64,000 bases of DNA from an uncultured Saprospiraceae bacterium (GTDB taxonomy: Bacteria; Bacteroidota; Bacteroidia; Chitinophagales; Saprospiraceae), in NCBI GenBank assembly GCA_937941765.1, contig CALDGQ010000017.1, positions 1-64,000 on the forward strand, read 5' to 3'. The position numbers and the translations under genes were made by a program. The notes under the pieces were generated by a model. That model had not been told where the DNA came from. It worked only from the letters and a program-made list of their open reading frames with translations, and ran no database searches. Below, piece by piece: positions 8,459 to 16,922 of this stretch (within the stretch, counting starts at the first letter, position 1; every line of letters begins with the position of its first letter).

Positions 8459-8682
8459 ACCCTTTTGTCTATCGACATTGAAGAGACCTTTTCTTACGTT
8501 GATCCTACAAGTACGGGGAAACAGTTCAAATATAACTATGTCTTTTAAATAAAAACTATTGTTTCAAATAAAATGAGTGGTAAATTGAAACTCAATATAA
8601 TTCCAAGAATTAATTCCACTACCAGTTTTAATTTTACTGTTTTCCCATTTTTAAAGGGGAAAATGTCGATAGACAAAAGGGG
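8459..8682. repeat. 222-bp nested inverted repeat (MITE-like)
   Basis: The outer arms CCCTTTTGTCTATCGACATT (8460-8479) and its exact reverse complement (8662-8681) enclose about 180 bases without an ORF. A second, imperfect inner pair lies near 8515-8525 (GGGGAAACAGT) and about 8635-8646 (ACTGTTTTCCC). No target duplication is evident. It could be a non-autonomous element or a large structured RNA. Confidence 0.7.
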
Positions 8683-8709
8683 GCTTCACGAGTACCTCAC
8701 AAAAGGAAA

Positions 8710-8745
8710 AAAAAAGGAGCATGAAAAATCACGCTCCTTTTTTTA
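8710..8745 (-). terminator. Terminator of frr
   Basis: The hairpin GGAGC (8716-8720) / GCTCC (8733-8737) is embedded between an A-run and a T-run and so can work on both strands. On the minus strand it follows the frr stop. Confidence 0.8.
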
Positions 8746-8767
8746 ATATCCTAAATTTCAACAATAC

Positions 8768-9331
8768 CTACACTGTCAAAATATCTTTCTCTTTTGCAGC
8801 AACTAACTCATCCACTTTATTACTAAATCCACTAATCGTTTTTTGAATTTCTGCTTCTTTGTCCTTCCCCATATCTTCTGGGAAACCATCTTTTACTGCT
8901 TTTTTGACAGCAGACATTGCTTTTTGGCGAGCGGTTCTGAAACTAACTTTTGCATCTTCTCCTAATGCTTTTCCTTGCTTCGCCATTTGCTTTCTTCTAT
9001 CCTCTGTCAATGGTGGAATAGTAATCATTACCAACTCTCCATTATTCATTGGTGTCAAACCCATGTTGGCTTCGAAGATAGCTTTTTCGATTGGTCCTAA
9101 CATTGATTTTTCCCAAGGTTGAATTGAGAGCGTTTTTGAATCTGGTGTAGATACATTGGCTACTTGGCTTAATGGTGTCATTGTCCCATAATAATCCACT
9201 AAAATATCAGAGATCATAGATGGTGATGCTTTCCCAGTTCTAATTTTTGATAACTCTTTTTTAAGGCGTTCAACTGCATCTTCCATAGAGATGATGGATT
9301 GCTTAATTTCGTTGATCATTTCCTGTTCCAT
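8768..9331 (-). CDS. frr: Ribosome recycling factor
   Basis: With EF-G this protein splits post-termination ribosomes. The length of 187 residues is standard. Seen: the N-terminal helix with RTGKASPSM, the hinge domain DYYGTMTPLSQVANVSTPDSKTL with SIQPW, the IPPLTEDRRKQMAKQGK segment, and the C-terminal helix. It is preceded by the PIN-like gene 48 bases upstream on the same strand, so the two may be cotranscribed. A strong terminator follows. Confidence 0.98.
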   Translation of the reverse strand: MEQEMINEIKQSIISMEDAVERLKKELSKIRTGKASPSMISDILVDYYGTMTPLSQVANVSTPDSKTLSIQPWEKSMLGPIEKAIFEANMGLTPMNNGELVMITIPPLTEDRRKQMAKQGKALGEDAKVSFRTARQKAMSAVKKAVKDGFPEDMGKDKEAEIQKTISGFSNKVDELVAAKEKDILTV

Positions 9332-9379
9332 AACGTCGGTGCTTTTTAACTTTCAATTTTTGGTTTTTGAATGAAGATT

Positions 9380-10177
9380 TCAAAAGTTATAAGTTACTTC
9401 ATCCTTATTTAAAACGATATCTTTTTTGGAAACTAGATAATCTATAATCTTATCCAAATCTCCTTGATACGAAAGATCTTTGTTGTGTATCAATATATAG
9501 CTTCTCAACATTGAGATATCAGAAGGTCTGTTTCCTGAATGTACCAGTAACCGGACCGTATCTTCTGCCGTTTTTTCTATTAACGCAGTCTCTTCTTCAT
9601 TTGGTTCCGCTACGATAGATTCTACTTCAGAAGTTTCAGATTTACCATTTATTGCTGTTTTTTTTTCAACAAAAATAGGTTCTTCCACTTCTGGTTCTTC
9701 CTCCTGATCGAGAATGTCTTCGATGATGATGTCTTTCAAAATTGAATTATCATCTATTTCTAACGAACCATTTATTATTTCTTCAGAAATTTCTTCCGTC
9801 GCAATTACTTCTTCATGACTTTTCACTCGGAGGCAAACTCTATTTTCTTCATTTATAAAATTAACGATCGAATCATAAATCGTCTCATTTGATAAAACAG
9901 CAAATTCTACATCCTTCCTGACTTTTTCGTGCATCTTCCCCATGGTGAAACAAATATGAAAACTCATATCTTCTTCTAGATGTTCAGCAACTGGAATCCA
10001 TTTTGCATGTTTTCCAAATTTCTGAATCTGCAAAGCCAATTCAAATGGGATTAATTTTACGTTTTCGCTTATGAAAATAAAAATTTTGTTACAAACTTTT
10101 TCAAGCTTTTTAAATTTTACTTTTTGTAAGTCTTCAAAATCGATAAACAAGTATCGCTTACTCTTGTGGGTCATCAA
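9380..10177 (-). CDS. PIN/NYN-like domain protein with C-terminal winged-helix-like region
   Basis: The 265-residue cytoplasmic protein starts with KRYLFIDFEDLQKV, which resembles the first acidic strand of PIN/NYN nucleases (IDFEN). A Rossmann-like order of strands follows to about residue 120 (KIFIFISEN, WIPVAE, FHICFTMGK, EFAVLSNET). An acidic linker (about residues 125-195, nearly all E/D/I/V) leads to a C-terminal 70-residue domain (TVRLLVHSGNRPSDISMLRS, then DIVLNKDEVTYNF) that looks like a LOTUS/OST-HTH or other winged helix. RNA binding or cleavage next to frr is an attractive but unproven role. Confidence 0.65.
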   Translation of the reverse strand: MMTHKSKRYLFIDFEDLQKVKFKKLEKVCNKIFIFISENVKLIPFELALQIQKFGKHAKWIPVAEHLEEDMSFHICFTMGKMHEKVRKDVEFAVLSNETIYDSIVNFINEENRVCLRVKSHEEVIATEEISEEIINGSLEIDDNSILKDIIIEDILDQEEEPEVEEPIFVEKKTAINGKSETSEVESIVAEPNEEETALIEKTAEDTVRLLVHSGNRPSDISMLRSYILIHNKDLSYQGDLDKIIDYLVSKKDIVLNKDEVTYNF

Positions 10178-10260
10178 TGTTTAGTATGTTAGTTGAAAAT
10201 CTATCGATTTGTGGGAAGCTGAATAAATTTCAACAGCAGTTTTCTCAGCGTTAAATTTAC

Positions 10261-10297
10261 AAAAAAAGCAGGAATCCAATTAGATTCCTGCTTTTTT
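10261..10297 (-). terminator. Terminator of the YugP-type gene
   Basis: The perfect stem GCAGGAATC (10268-10276) / GATTCCTGC (10283-10291) has a six-base loop and is flanked by A7 and T6 runs, so it could act in both directions. It separates the metalloprotease gene from the PIN-like gene. Confidence 0.85.
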
Positions 10298-10324
10298 AAA
10301 CGCGGTATTTTCTTTTTTTAATGA

Positions 10325-11020
10325 TTAGTCATTGTTCATCATTCTCATTACAAGATAAACCACCATAACTAATGCAGATAATGCTGCCGAAACGTAGGTC
10401 ATAGCTGCCCACCACAGTGCATCTTTGGCGCCATCATATTCTTCACCATGCGTTGATCCGCTTTCATCCAACCAAACCAATGCTCTTTTACTAGCATCAA
10501 ATTCTACTGGTAAGGTTACGAATGCAAATAATGCAGTGATTGAAAATGCAATTATCGTAAGGATAATCAATTGTGGAAAAACGGAGTTCAACATAAATGA
10601 CCCCATCAATAAATAACTAGAAGCAGGTGCTGCTACTTTCATGACTGGTACCAAAGAAGATCTCATTTTTAACATGCCGTATGCAGTTGCATGTTGGATT
10701 GCGTGACCACATTCATGTGCAGCTACCGCGGCAGCAGCTACGTGACGACCTGCATAGACATCAGGACTCAAGCTAACCGTTTTGGTTGCTGGATTGTAAT
10801 GATCTGACAAAAAACCTTGCCCTTGAACGATTTTAACATCGTGTACACCATAGTGTTCTAACATTTCTTTCGCAGCTTCTGCACCACTCTTTCCACTTGA
10901 AACGGGCATCTTACTATAATGTGCAAATTTACTTTTCAATTTTCCGCTGATAAACATTCCTATAGCAGTCAATACACCGGTTAGGACCATGTAAATCATA
11001 TAATCTGGACTAAATCCCAT
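10325..11020 (-). CDS. YugP-type zinc metallopeptidase (Zn_peptidase_2)
   Basis: The 231-residue integral membrane protein carries the HECGHAIQH zinc motif at about residues 102-110. A first membrane helix (MIYMVLTGVLTAIGMFISGKL) precedes the SGAEAAKEML and LSPDVYAGRHVAAAAVAAHE segments, and three further helices follow. The family (PF04298) is widespread and its substrate is unknown; a membrane quality-control role is possible. It lies 95 bases downstream of serS and has its own terminator. Confidence 0.9.
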   Translation of the reverse strand: MGFSPDYMIYMVLTGVLTAIGMFISGKLKSKFAHYSKMPVSSGKSGAEAAKEMLEHYGVHDVKIVQGQGFLSDHYNPATKTVSLSPDVYAGRHVAAAAVAAHECGHAIQHATAYGMLKMRSSLVPVMKVAAPASSYLLMGSFMLNSVFPQLIILTIIAFSITALFAFVTLPVEFDASKRALVWLDESGSTHGEEYDGAKDALWWAAMTYVSAALSALVMVVYLVMRMMNND

Positions 11021-11115
11021 AATTTTCGATTTTTAAAGTTTAAATAATATGTATCAGGATAACACTTCATATTCCCTATTGTTAAGACATTTTATCTAAA
11101 ATTTGGTCACCAACT

Positions 11116-12393
11116 TTAAGAAATAATTTTGAATCCTGTGTAAGGATGAAGCGCAGCAGGTATTTTTATGCCTTCAGGAGTCTGATTATTCTCTAAAAGA
11201 CAGGCTACAATACGTGCCAAAGCCAATGCACTACCATTTAAGGTATGTGCCAATTGTGTGCCATTTGCCGTTTTAAATCGTAGTTTTAATCGGTTACTTT
11301 GGAAGGTTTCAAAATTGGAGACAGAACTCACTTCTAACCATCTCTTTTGTGCAGCAGAGAACACTTCAAAATCATAGGTTAATGCAGAGGCCGCTCCGAT
11401 GTCTCCACCACATAATAAAAGGATTCTATACGGCAATTCTAATTTATCCAACAACCCTTCTACATGCTTCAACATCTCCATTAATGTATCACTACTTTTA
11501 TCAGGATGGACTGCTTGTACAATCTCTACTTTGTCAAATTGATGAACTCGATTTAAACCACGCACATCTTTTCCATAGGCTCCAGCTTCTCTTCTAAAAC
11601 AAGGTGTATACCCTGTCATTTTTACTGGAAAATCTTTTTCTTCCAAGATTACATCTCGTAAAACATTTGTTACAGGAACCTCCGCAGTTGGTATCAAATA
11701 CAAATCATCTTTCTCGCAATAGTACATCTGACCTTCTTTGTCTGGTATTTGTCCTGTTCCTCTAGCAGATGCTTCGTTGACCAACAATGGTGGCACAATC
11801 TCTTCATAACCAGCTGCTGCCGCTTCATCTAAGAAAAAATTGATCAACGCTCTTTCTAGTCTGGCTCCTTTTCCTCTAAATAATGGAAACCCTGCTCCTG
11901 TGATTTTTACCCCTAATTTGAAATCAATCAAATTGTATTTTTCAGCTAATTCCCAGTGTGGATGAGCATTTTCACCCAGGTCTGGTAGCGCCACCTTACA
12001 CGCTTGATGAACGATGTTATCTTCATCAGAATTTCCTTTTGGAACAGATGGATGCGGAATGTTAGGAATAGATAATAGCAAATCTTCTAATTCATCTTTG
12101 GCAGTATTCATCTTATCTTTAAGACTTTCAATATCCGCTTTCATTTCACCGACTTTGGACTTGAGCGCATTCGCTTCTTCTCCTTTTCCAGATTTAAAAA
12201 GACCGCCAATTTCTTTGGAAATTTTATTACTCTCAAATAGTAATTCGTCCAACTTCGTCTGACTTTCCTTTCTGATATCATCTGTTGCCAATACTTTTTC
12301 CACAATTGACAATTCTTCTTCTTTGAAGTTTCTAATTCGGAGTCCTTCTTTAACTCTGTCTAAATTTTCTCGTATAAATTTTACCTGAAGCAT
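11116..12393 (-). CDS. serS: Seryl-tRNA synthetase
   Basis: The 425-residue class II aminoacyl-tRNA synthetase charges tRNA-Ser and tRNA-Sec. Seen: the N-terminal coiled-coil arm (about residues 25-105, rich in K/E), class II motif 2 (GYTPCFRREAGAYGKDVRGLNRVHQF) and motif 3 (NGSALALARIVACLLENNQ). Length is normal and no residues appear to be missing. The long gap to rho upstream holds its promoter. Confidence 0.98.
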   Translation of the reverse strand: MLQVKFIRENLDRVKEGLRIRNFKEEELSIVEKVLATDDIRKESQTKLDELLFESNKISKEIGGLFKSGKGEEANALKSKVGEMKADIESLKDKMNTAKDELEDLLLSIPNIPHPSVPKGNSDEDNIVHQACKVALPDLGENAHPHWELAEKYNLIDFKLGVKITGAGFPLFRGKGARLERALINFFLDEAAAAGYEEIVPPLLVNEASARGTGQIPDKEGQMYYCEKDDLYLIPTAEVPVTNVLRDVILEEKDFPVKMTGYTPCFRREAGAYGKDVRGLNRVHQFDKVEIVQAVHPDKSSDTLMEMLKHVEGLLDKLELPYRILLLCGGDIGAASALTYDFEVFSAAQKRWLEVSSVSNFETFQSNRLKLRFKTANGTQLAHTLNGSALALARIVACLLENNQTPEGIKIPAALHPYTGFKIIS

Positions 12394-12847
12394 TTCTTTT
12401 TGTTGAATTTTAGCACAATAATAAAGTAATCAAATCGTTTATTTAATATAGAAAACGACCGTTTTTAAACATAAAATGGCAGATTTTGGATATTTTTCCA
12501 AATATACCATTACAAATACGAAAATATAGTTTATTTTCGCATTAGCAATTCAAGCATTTCAAACTACTTCTCCATCCATTATTATAAGAAATAAAGCAGA
12601 AGTAGATTTTCTATTCTTTCTAATTTCCATTACTCAAGTTTGATAAGTTACAAAGGATAGATTAAGCATAAAATACAATTAAGTAAGGAGAGTATAATAT
12701 CCCCGCACACAAATTCCTATAAACTTTTATGATTGGAACTTATGGTTCCTCCGTTGTGAAATTCCCTATAAGAATAACACTTAAGATAGGTTTGATACAA
12801 ATTAAACATTTTTATAATACATTCAGCAAAAAAAACAACTAACAACT
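12394..12847. other. serS-rho divergent region with long rho leader
   Basis: This 454-base gap has no ORF. A box reading TATTTTCG near 12531-12538 could start a leader of roughly 300 bases in front of rho. Within it are a hairpin GGAAC (12735-12739) / GTTCC (12745-12749) and two near-identical words, AAATTCCTATAA (12711-12722) and AAATTCCCTATAA (12759-12771), which bracket the hairpin. Autoregulation of rho through its leader is known in other bacteria, but here it is inference. Confidence 0.35.
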
Positions 12848-14428
12848 ATGTACGATATTCTGCAGCTAAATGATATGCTAGTAACGGAATTAAAAGAAGT
12901 CGCTTCAGAATTGGGAATGAAGGCTTACAATAAATTGAATAAACAAGATTTGATATATAAAATATTAGATCAACAAGCATTAACGACCAAAAAGACCAAA
13001 ACTACTTCTGATAGTAAAGCAAAAAAAACCGCTAAATCAAAATCAATGAGCTCAAAAGATAATAAACGTTCTAACAGAGATGTAGAGAAAGTGATTACAA
13101 GAAAGCGCTCAAGAAAAGCTTCTACCCCCGAAGTATTGGCTGAAACTAATTCCACAATTGAAACCGTTGATATGGAAAGCCCAGACACTGACAATGTAAA
13201 TGAAGAACCTCAAGAGGTTACGCAAGAAGTAAAAAGAGCAGCACCAGTTAGAAAATCTAACAATGATCGCCCTGAGAAAAAAGCTAAAGGTTCTTTTGAT
13301 ATCGAATTCGATGGAATCATCGAAGGTGAAGGTATCTTAGAAATGATGCCTGATGGATACGGCTTCTTACGTTCATCCGATTACAACTACTTAACTTCTC
13401 CAGATGATATATATGTGTCTCCTTCTCAAATCAAATTATTTGGTTTGAAAACTGGTGATACTGTAAAAGGTGCAATTCGCCCTCCGAAAGAAGGTGAAAA
13501 ATATTTCGCATTGCTTCGTGTATCTGTTATCAATGGTTTGGAACCTAAAGATATTAGAGACAGAATTCCTTTTGATTATTTGACAGCTATGTTTCCAGAT
13601 GAGAAACTTACATTGGTAGGACCAAATGATGAAACGAATTATGGAGCAAGAATGATTGATCTTTTTACTCCAATAGGAAAAGGTCAGAGAGGTTTGATTG
13701 TTGCCCAACCTAAATCTGGTAAAACTTTCTTACTGCAAAATATTGCAAACGCGATTGCCAAAAATCACCCTGAATGTTACATGATGATTTTGTTGGTTGA
13801 TGAACGTCCTGAGGAGGTCACGGATATGAAACGTAATGTACGTGCTGAAGTTGTGTCTTCAACTTTTGATGAACCTGCTGAAAATCATGTTCGTGTTGCT
13901 GGTATCGTTTTGGAAAAAGCTAAACGTTTGGTCGAAAGTGGTCACAATGTGATTATCTTGTTAGATTCAATTACTCGTTTGGCAAGAGCATACAATACTG
14001 TAGCTCCTGCAAGTGGTAAGGTTTTATCTGGTGGTGTAGAAGCAAACGCATTGCACAAACCAAAGAAATTTTTCGGTGCCGCGAGAAATATTGAAGACGG
14101 TGGTTCTTTGACCATCATCGCAACAGCATTGGTTGATACCGGTTCTAAAATGGATGGTGTTATCTTTGAGGAATTTAAGGGTACTGGTAATATGGAACTT
14201 CAGTTGGATCGTTCTTTGGCAAATAAACGAATGTATCCAGCAATCGACTTGACTAAATCAAGCACAAGACGTGAAGATTTGTTGCTTGAAAAAGATGAAT
14301 TGAGCCGTATGCAAGTACTAAGATCTCATCTGGCTGACATGAAACCAGATGAAGCTATGCAGTTTTTACGCAAACATATGCAGCATACACAGAGTAATGA
14401 AGAATTTTTAACCTCAATGAACGGCTAG
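12848..14428 (+). CDS. rho: Transcription termination factor Rho
   Basis: This hexameric RNA-dependent ATPase releases RNA polymerase. It has 526 residues against about 420 in E. coli. The extra length is a Lys/Ser/Thr/Glu-rich insert (about residues 48-150) between the N-terminal helical domain ([20 protein letters not shown]) and the RNA-binding cold-shock-like domain ([18 protein letters not shown]). Seen after that: Walker A QPKSGKTF (near residue 290), Walker B region [15 protein letters not shown], and the [14 protein letters not shown]-loop segment. Such inserts are usual in Bacteroidota Rho. Confidence 0.98.
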   Translation: MYDILQLNDMLVTELKEVASELGMKAYNKLNKQDLIYKILDQQALTTKKTKTTSDSKAKKTAKSKSMSSKDNKRSNRDVEKVITRKRSRKASTPEVLAETNSTIETVDMESPDTDNVNEEPQEVTQEVKRAAPVRKSNNDRPEKKAKGSFDIEFDGIIEGEGILEMMPDGYGFLRSSDYNYLTSPDDIYVSPSQIKLFGLKTGDTVKGAIRPPKEGEKYFALLRVSVINGLEPKDIRDRIPFDYLTAMFPDEKLTLVGPNDETNYGARMIDLFTPIGKGQRGLIVAQPKSGKTFLLQNIANAIAKNHPECYMMILLVDERPEEVTDMKRNVRAEVVSSTFDEPAENHVRVAGIVLEKAKRLVESGHNVIILLDSITRLARAYNTVAPASGKVLSGGVEANALHKPKKFFGAARNIEDGGSLTIIATALVDTGSKMDGVIFEEFKGTGNMELQLDRSLANKRMYPAIDLTKSSTRREDLLLEKDELSRMQVLRSHLADMKPDEAMQFLRKHMQHTQSNEEFLTSMNG

Positions 14429-14453
14429 AAAGCTTATATACCGCTTAAAATAA

Positions 14454-14484
14454 TTGGCTATTTCCTAAATATCTATTACATTTG
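14454..14484 (+). promoter_or_regulatory. rpmH promoter
   Basis: TTG (14454-14456) and TACATTTG (14477-14484) are separated by 20 bases, matching the Bacteroidota -33/-7 consensus (TTG and TAnnTTTG). The rpmH start codon is 29 bases downstream. Confidence 0.65.
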
Positions 14485-14513
14485 CGGTCTTAAATTATAT
14501 TAACTAAGTTATC

Positions 14514-14669
14514 ATGAAACGTACTTATCAACCATCCAAAAGAAAAAGATCTAACAAGCACGGCTTCCGTCTAAGAATGTCAACTAAAGAAGGTCGTAGA
14601 GTTTTGGCTAGAAGAAGAGCAAAAGGAAGATCAAAGTTGAGCGTTGCTGACGAAAGAGGCGCTAAATAA
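14514..14669 (+). CDS. rpmH: 50S ribosomal protein L34
   Basis: The 51-residue, highly basic protein begins [20 protein letters not shown] and continues [19 protein letters not shown], the full L34 signature. It sits upstream of rnpA, the conserved bacterial order. It is shorter than a usual gene-calling threshold, so the coordinates were read directly. It has its own promoter and a terminator follows. Confidence 0.98.
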   Translation: MKRTYQPSKRKRSNKHGFRLRMSTKEGRRVLARRRAKGRSKLSVADERGAK

Positions 14670-14734
14670 CTTAATTTGTTTATAAACCCACTTATGGTAT
14701 TTTTGAATATGCTGTAGGTGTCTTGGATATCGGA

Positions 14735-14774
14735 ACATCTTACACGTCATGTACGTGCAAGATGTTTTGTTTTT
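14735..14774 (+). terminator. Terminator after rpmH
   Basis: The hairpin arms ACATCTT (14735-14741) with ACGT, and ACGT with AAGATGT (14759-14765), are followed by a T-rich tract to 14775. This implies that most rpmH transcription ends before rnpA. Confidence 0.75.
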
Positions 14775-14951
14775 TAGTAAGCATCATTCAGGAACTGAAA
14801 AGCAGTTAATACCATTTCAATGGAAAAGTGACAAGAATTTAGACTCCTTGGAAAATCAAATTGAAAAGAAAAGACAGTGATAATTATTTTACTTTGAGGC
14901 AAAAACCCATTTCCTGAATATCCAAAATACAGCGAATAGATATTCAATAAA

Positions 14952-15359
14952 ATGCAAACCTTCACATTCCATAAATCAGAAAGACTAAAGAGTAGAAAGA
15001 CCATCTCTCTACTCTTTCAAAAAGGACGCACAATCCGAAAACATCCGCTACGTATCCGATGGGTCTGCATTGATCATGAAAGCGATTTTCCAGTCCAAGC
15101 AACTTTTAGCATTCCAAAAAGATTGGTTCCAAAAGCGGTCAAACGAAATACCATCAAGCGAAAAATTAAAGAAGCTTATCGGTTGCATAAACATTCACTT
15201 TATAATGCTATTGAAGGAAGTGATAAAAAGTTTGCGCTGATTTTTATTTATCAAAACAAGACCATTCCAAATTATCAGGAAATTGAGGAAGTAATTAAAA
15301 ATGCTATCCCGGAGATTGCAAAGGCTTTCAATGATTATAAACCTGCTCGGTCTAAGTGA
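14952..15359 (+). CDS. rnpA: Ribonuclease P protein component
   Basis: The 135-residue basic protein assists the RNase P RNA in processing the 5 prime ends of tRNA. Seen: the N-terminal FHKSERLKSRKTISLLFQKG, the central RNR-type motif in VPKAVKRNTIKRKIKEAYR, and the terminal helix. Length is normal. The 280 bases before it hold the rpmH terminator and no further gene. Confidence 0.97.
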   Translation: MQTFTFHKSERLKSRKTISLLFQKGRTIRKHPLRIRWVCIDHESDFPVQATFSIPKRLVPKAVKRNTIKRKIKEAYRLHKHSLYNAIEGSDKKFALIFIYQNKTIPNYQEIEEVIKNAIPEIAKAFNDYKPARSK

Positions 15360-15387
15360 TAATTAGTTAGTGTGGAACTACCCGTTG

Positions 15388-15686
15388 GGCAGGGCTGTTA
15401 AGTTCTCTCGAGCTCCAAAGGAGCATAAACAATAAAATATGGGCAACGCCCGTACTATTGTAATGATGAAACTCCACCGGAGCGCTAGCAATTTTAAAAC
15501 GGATAAAATACTTTTTTTGAATAAATAAGATTACGCTTGTTCAAACAGTATATATCGAATTACCCTTAAATTTGAAATGCTTACGCACCTTTGGCGCTAA
15601 TCTGAAGAACGTGTTTAATAAATGGGCGTTGCCCATCTTTAGTGCTTCAGCTCCGTTGGAGTTTTTTAGAACTTAACAACCCTGCC
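15388..15686. repeat. 299-bp composite palindromic element
   Basis: The outer inverted repeat is GGCAGGGCTGTTAAGTTCT (15388-15406) against its near reverse complement (15668-15686). Inside are five mini-hairpins: GCTCCAAAGGAGC (15412-15424), GGGCAACGCCC (15441-15451), ACTCCACCGGAG (15471-15482), ATGGGCGTTGCCCAT (15622-15636) and CTCCGTTGGAG (15651-15661). The order is roughly mirror symmetric. There is no ORF. The same modules occur at 43238-43250 and 62593-62669. Confidence 0.8.
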
Positions 15687-15801
15687 TGAAGGAGTTCATT
15701 TTTAGAGGTATATCAACATTTTTATCTCCTTGAAGAAACTGGATTTTAATCTTAAAACCAACTATCCACGGCCAATTCACGTTTTGAAAAAAAGAAAAGT
15801 A

Positions 15802-16311
15802 ATGACAATCCTACAAAAATTAATCTGTCTCACGCTCCTACTCTTCTTCGTTTCAAATCATTTGAACGCACAAAAAATATTACAAATTGAAAAAGTAGGT
15901 TCACATAAACACATCCGTTTTTATCCAGGTAATGAAGTCACTTTCAAATTAAAAAACGCCAAAGGTTGGTTCACTCGAAGAATCGAAGATATGGATGCGG
16001 AACAAAATTTAGTTTTATTTGAAGAACAAGGTTTTGTCAATATCAATGACATTGTTGCTATTCAAAAAACAGGTGCTAAACGTAAGTGGAAAGCTATTGG
16101 CAACTCGCTTTATGTCTTTGGCTTGAATTGGGGATTTTGGTCGTTGGCTGGGACTTTGATTGGTGATGAATTGACTTGGTTGGCTGCAATTGTTCCTGCT
16201 TCTGCTTTTGCTTTGGGTTCCGTAATTAAATGGTTAGGAAAAGGGAAGGTTTGGAAGATGGGGAAACGACGGCGGTTGCGAGTTTTGGATTTGGGGTTTT
16301 CTTATGCTTAA
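15802..16311 (+). CDS. Exported hypothetical protein with two membrane-like segments
   Basis: The frame is open from 15730, but the signal peptide MTILQKLICLTLLLFFVSNHLNAQ begins at ATG 15802, giving 169 residues. The mature part starts with a short beta domain (IRFYPGNEVTFKLKNAKGWF, then VLFEEQGFVNINDIVAIQKT), followed by two hydrophobic stretches (LYVFGLNWGFWSLAGTLIG, LAAIVPASAFALGSVIKWL) and a very basic tail. I recognise no family, but similar proteins occur next to other genes in Bacteroidota. Confidence 0.65.
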   Translation: MTILQKLICLTLLLFFVSNHLNAQKILQIEKVGSHKHIRFYPGNEVTFKLKNAKGWFTRRIEDMDAEQNLVLFEEQGFVNINDIVAIQKTGAKRKWKAIGNSLYVFGLNWGFWSLAGTLIGDELTWLAAIVPASAFALGSVIKWLGKGKVWKMGKRRRLRVLDLGFSYA

Positions 16312-16398
16312 GAAATTAGTCCTAAATAAATCCAACCAAAAATTGACCAATCACGTTTTCTATTTGAAGAAGAACTTTTATGTCAAATTTATATCAAA

Positions 16399-16731
16399 AT
16401 GAAAAAATTAAACTTAATTCTCAGTCTTTCCATACTTGCAATTGTCAGTTGTTCTAAAAATGATAAAATCGAAATTGATTGTATTGATGAAAAATTAGAA
16501 GAATTTGATATGGTTCATTTCTCAGAACAAGAAATAGATTGTAAAATGTTCCTACAGTTGTTTCATCATGAGAATAAACAATTTTTTAAATTTGGCGGTC
16601 ATTGCGTTGATATGATAAGCTACCCATTTGATTGTGACGGAAATACATTGTGTGAAAATGAACAGGACGCAGCTTGTATCGCTTTTGAGAATAATGCGGA
16701 TTTTATTAAAATAGTAGGTATAAGTGAATAA
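16399..16731 (+). CDS. Small Cys-rich lipoprotein
   Basis: The 110-residue product has lipobox AIVSC (Cys18). The mature part is acidic and contains seven further cysteines (for example DCIDEK, DCKMF, HCVDM, FDCDGNTLCENEQDAAC), suggesting several disulfides. Function is unknown. It recalls the Cys-rich lipoprotein at 379-798 in size and style, though without clear homology. Confidence 0.65.
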   Translation: MKKLNLILSLSILAIVSCSKNDKIEIDCIDEKLEEFDMVHFSEQEIDCKMFLQLFHHENKQFFKFGGHCVDMISYPFDCDGNTLCENEQDAACIAFENNADFIKIVGISE

Positions 16732-16740
16732 TTCTTTTTC

Positions 16741-16922
16741 CTACCTTACAAATATTTCTAAACTACGAAGAATTGAATCAGCTAGTTCAATTTTTTCTTC
16801 AGCTAATCTTTCATCACGATTCATTGAAACAACCAAAGCAACATTTTCTTTGGTATAAATTTTCCATGCCCAATCAGCCTTATCTTTATCTATCTTCTCG
16901 AAGAAGGTCTAAATACTTTCAT
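16741..16922 (-). pseudogene. Frameshifted small gene coupled to aroQ
   Basis: The minus strand has a protein-like open frame from 16908 to the TAG at 16741 (55 codons, WAWKIYTKENVALVVSMNRDE in the middle) with no start codon. An in-frame TAG sits directly upstream at 16909-16911. However, ATG 16922-16920 overlaps the aroQ stop as ATGA and reads MKVF before hitting a stop in a different frame. Insertion of a single base near 16908-16912 would join the two into an intact gene of about 60 codons. This suggests a recent frameshift or a sequence error. No family is recognised. Confidence 0.45.

Noticed and set aside
14774-15004. 76-codon minus-strand frame ahead of rnpA
   Set aside because: It overlaps the rnpA start and has no protein-like pattern.
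15388-15686. Hairpins as simple terminators of rnpA
   Set aside because: No T-runs follow them, they are mirrored and repeated at other loci, so a repeat element fits better.
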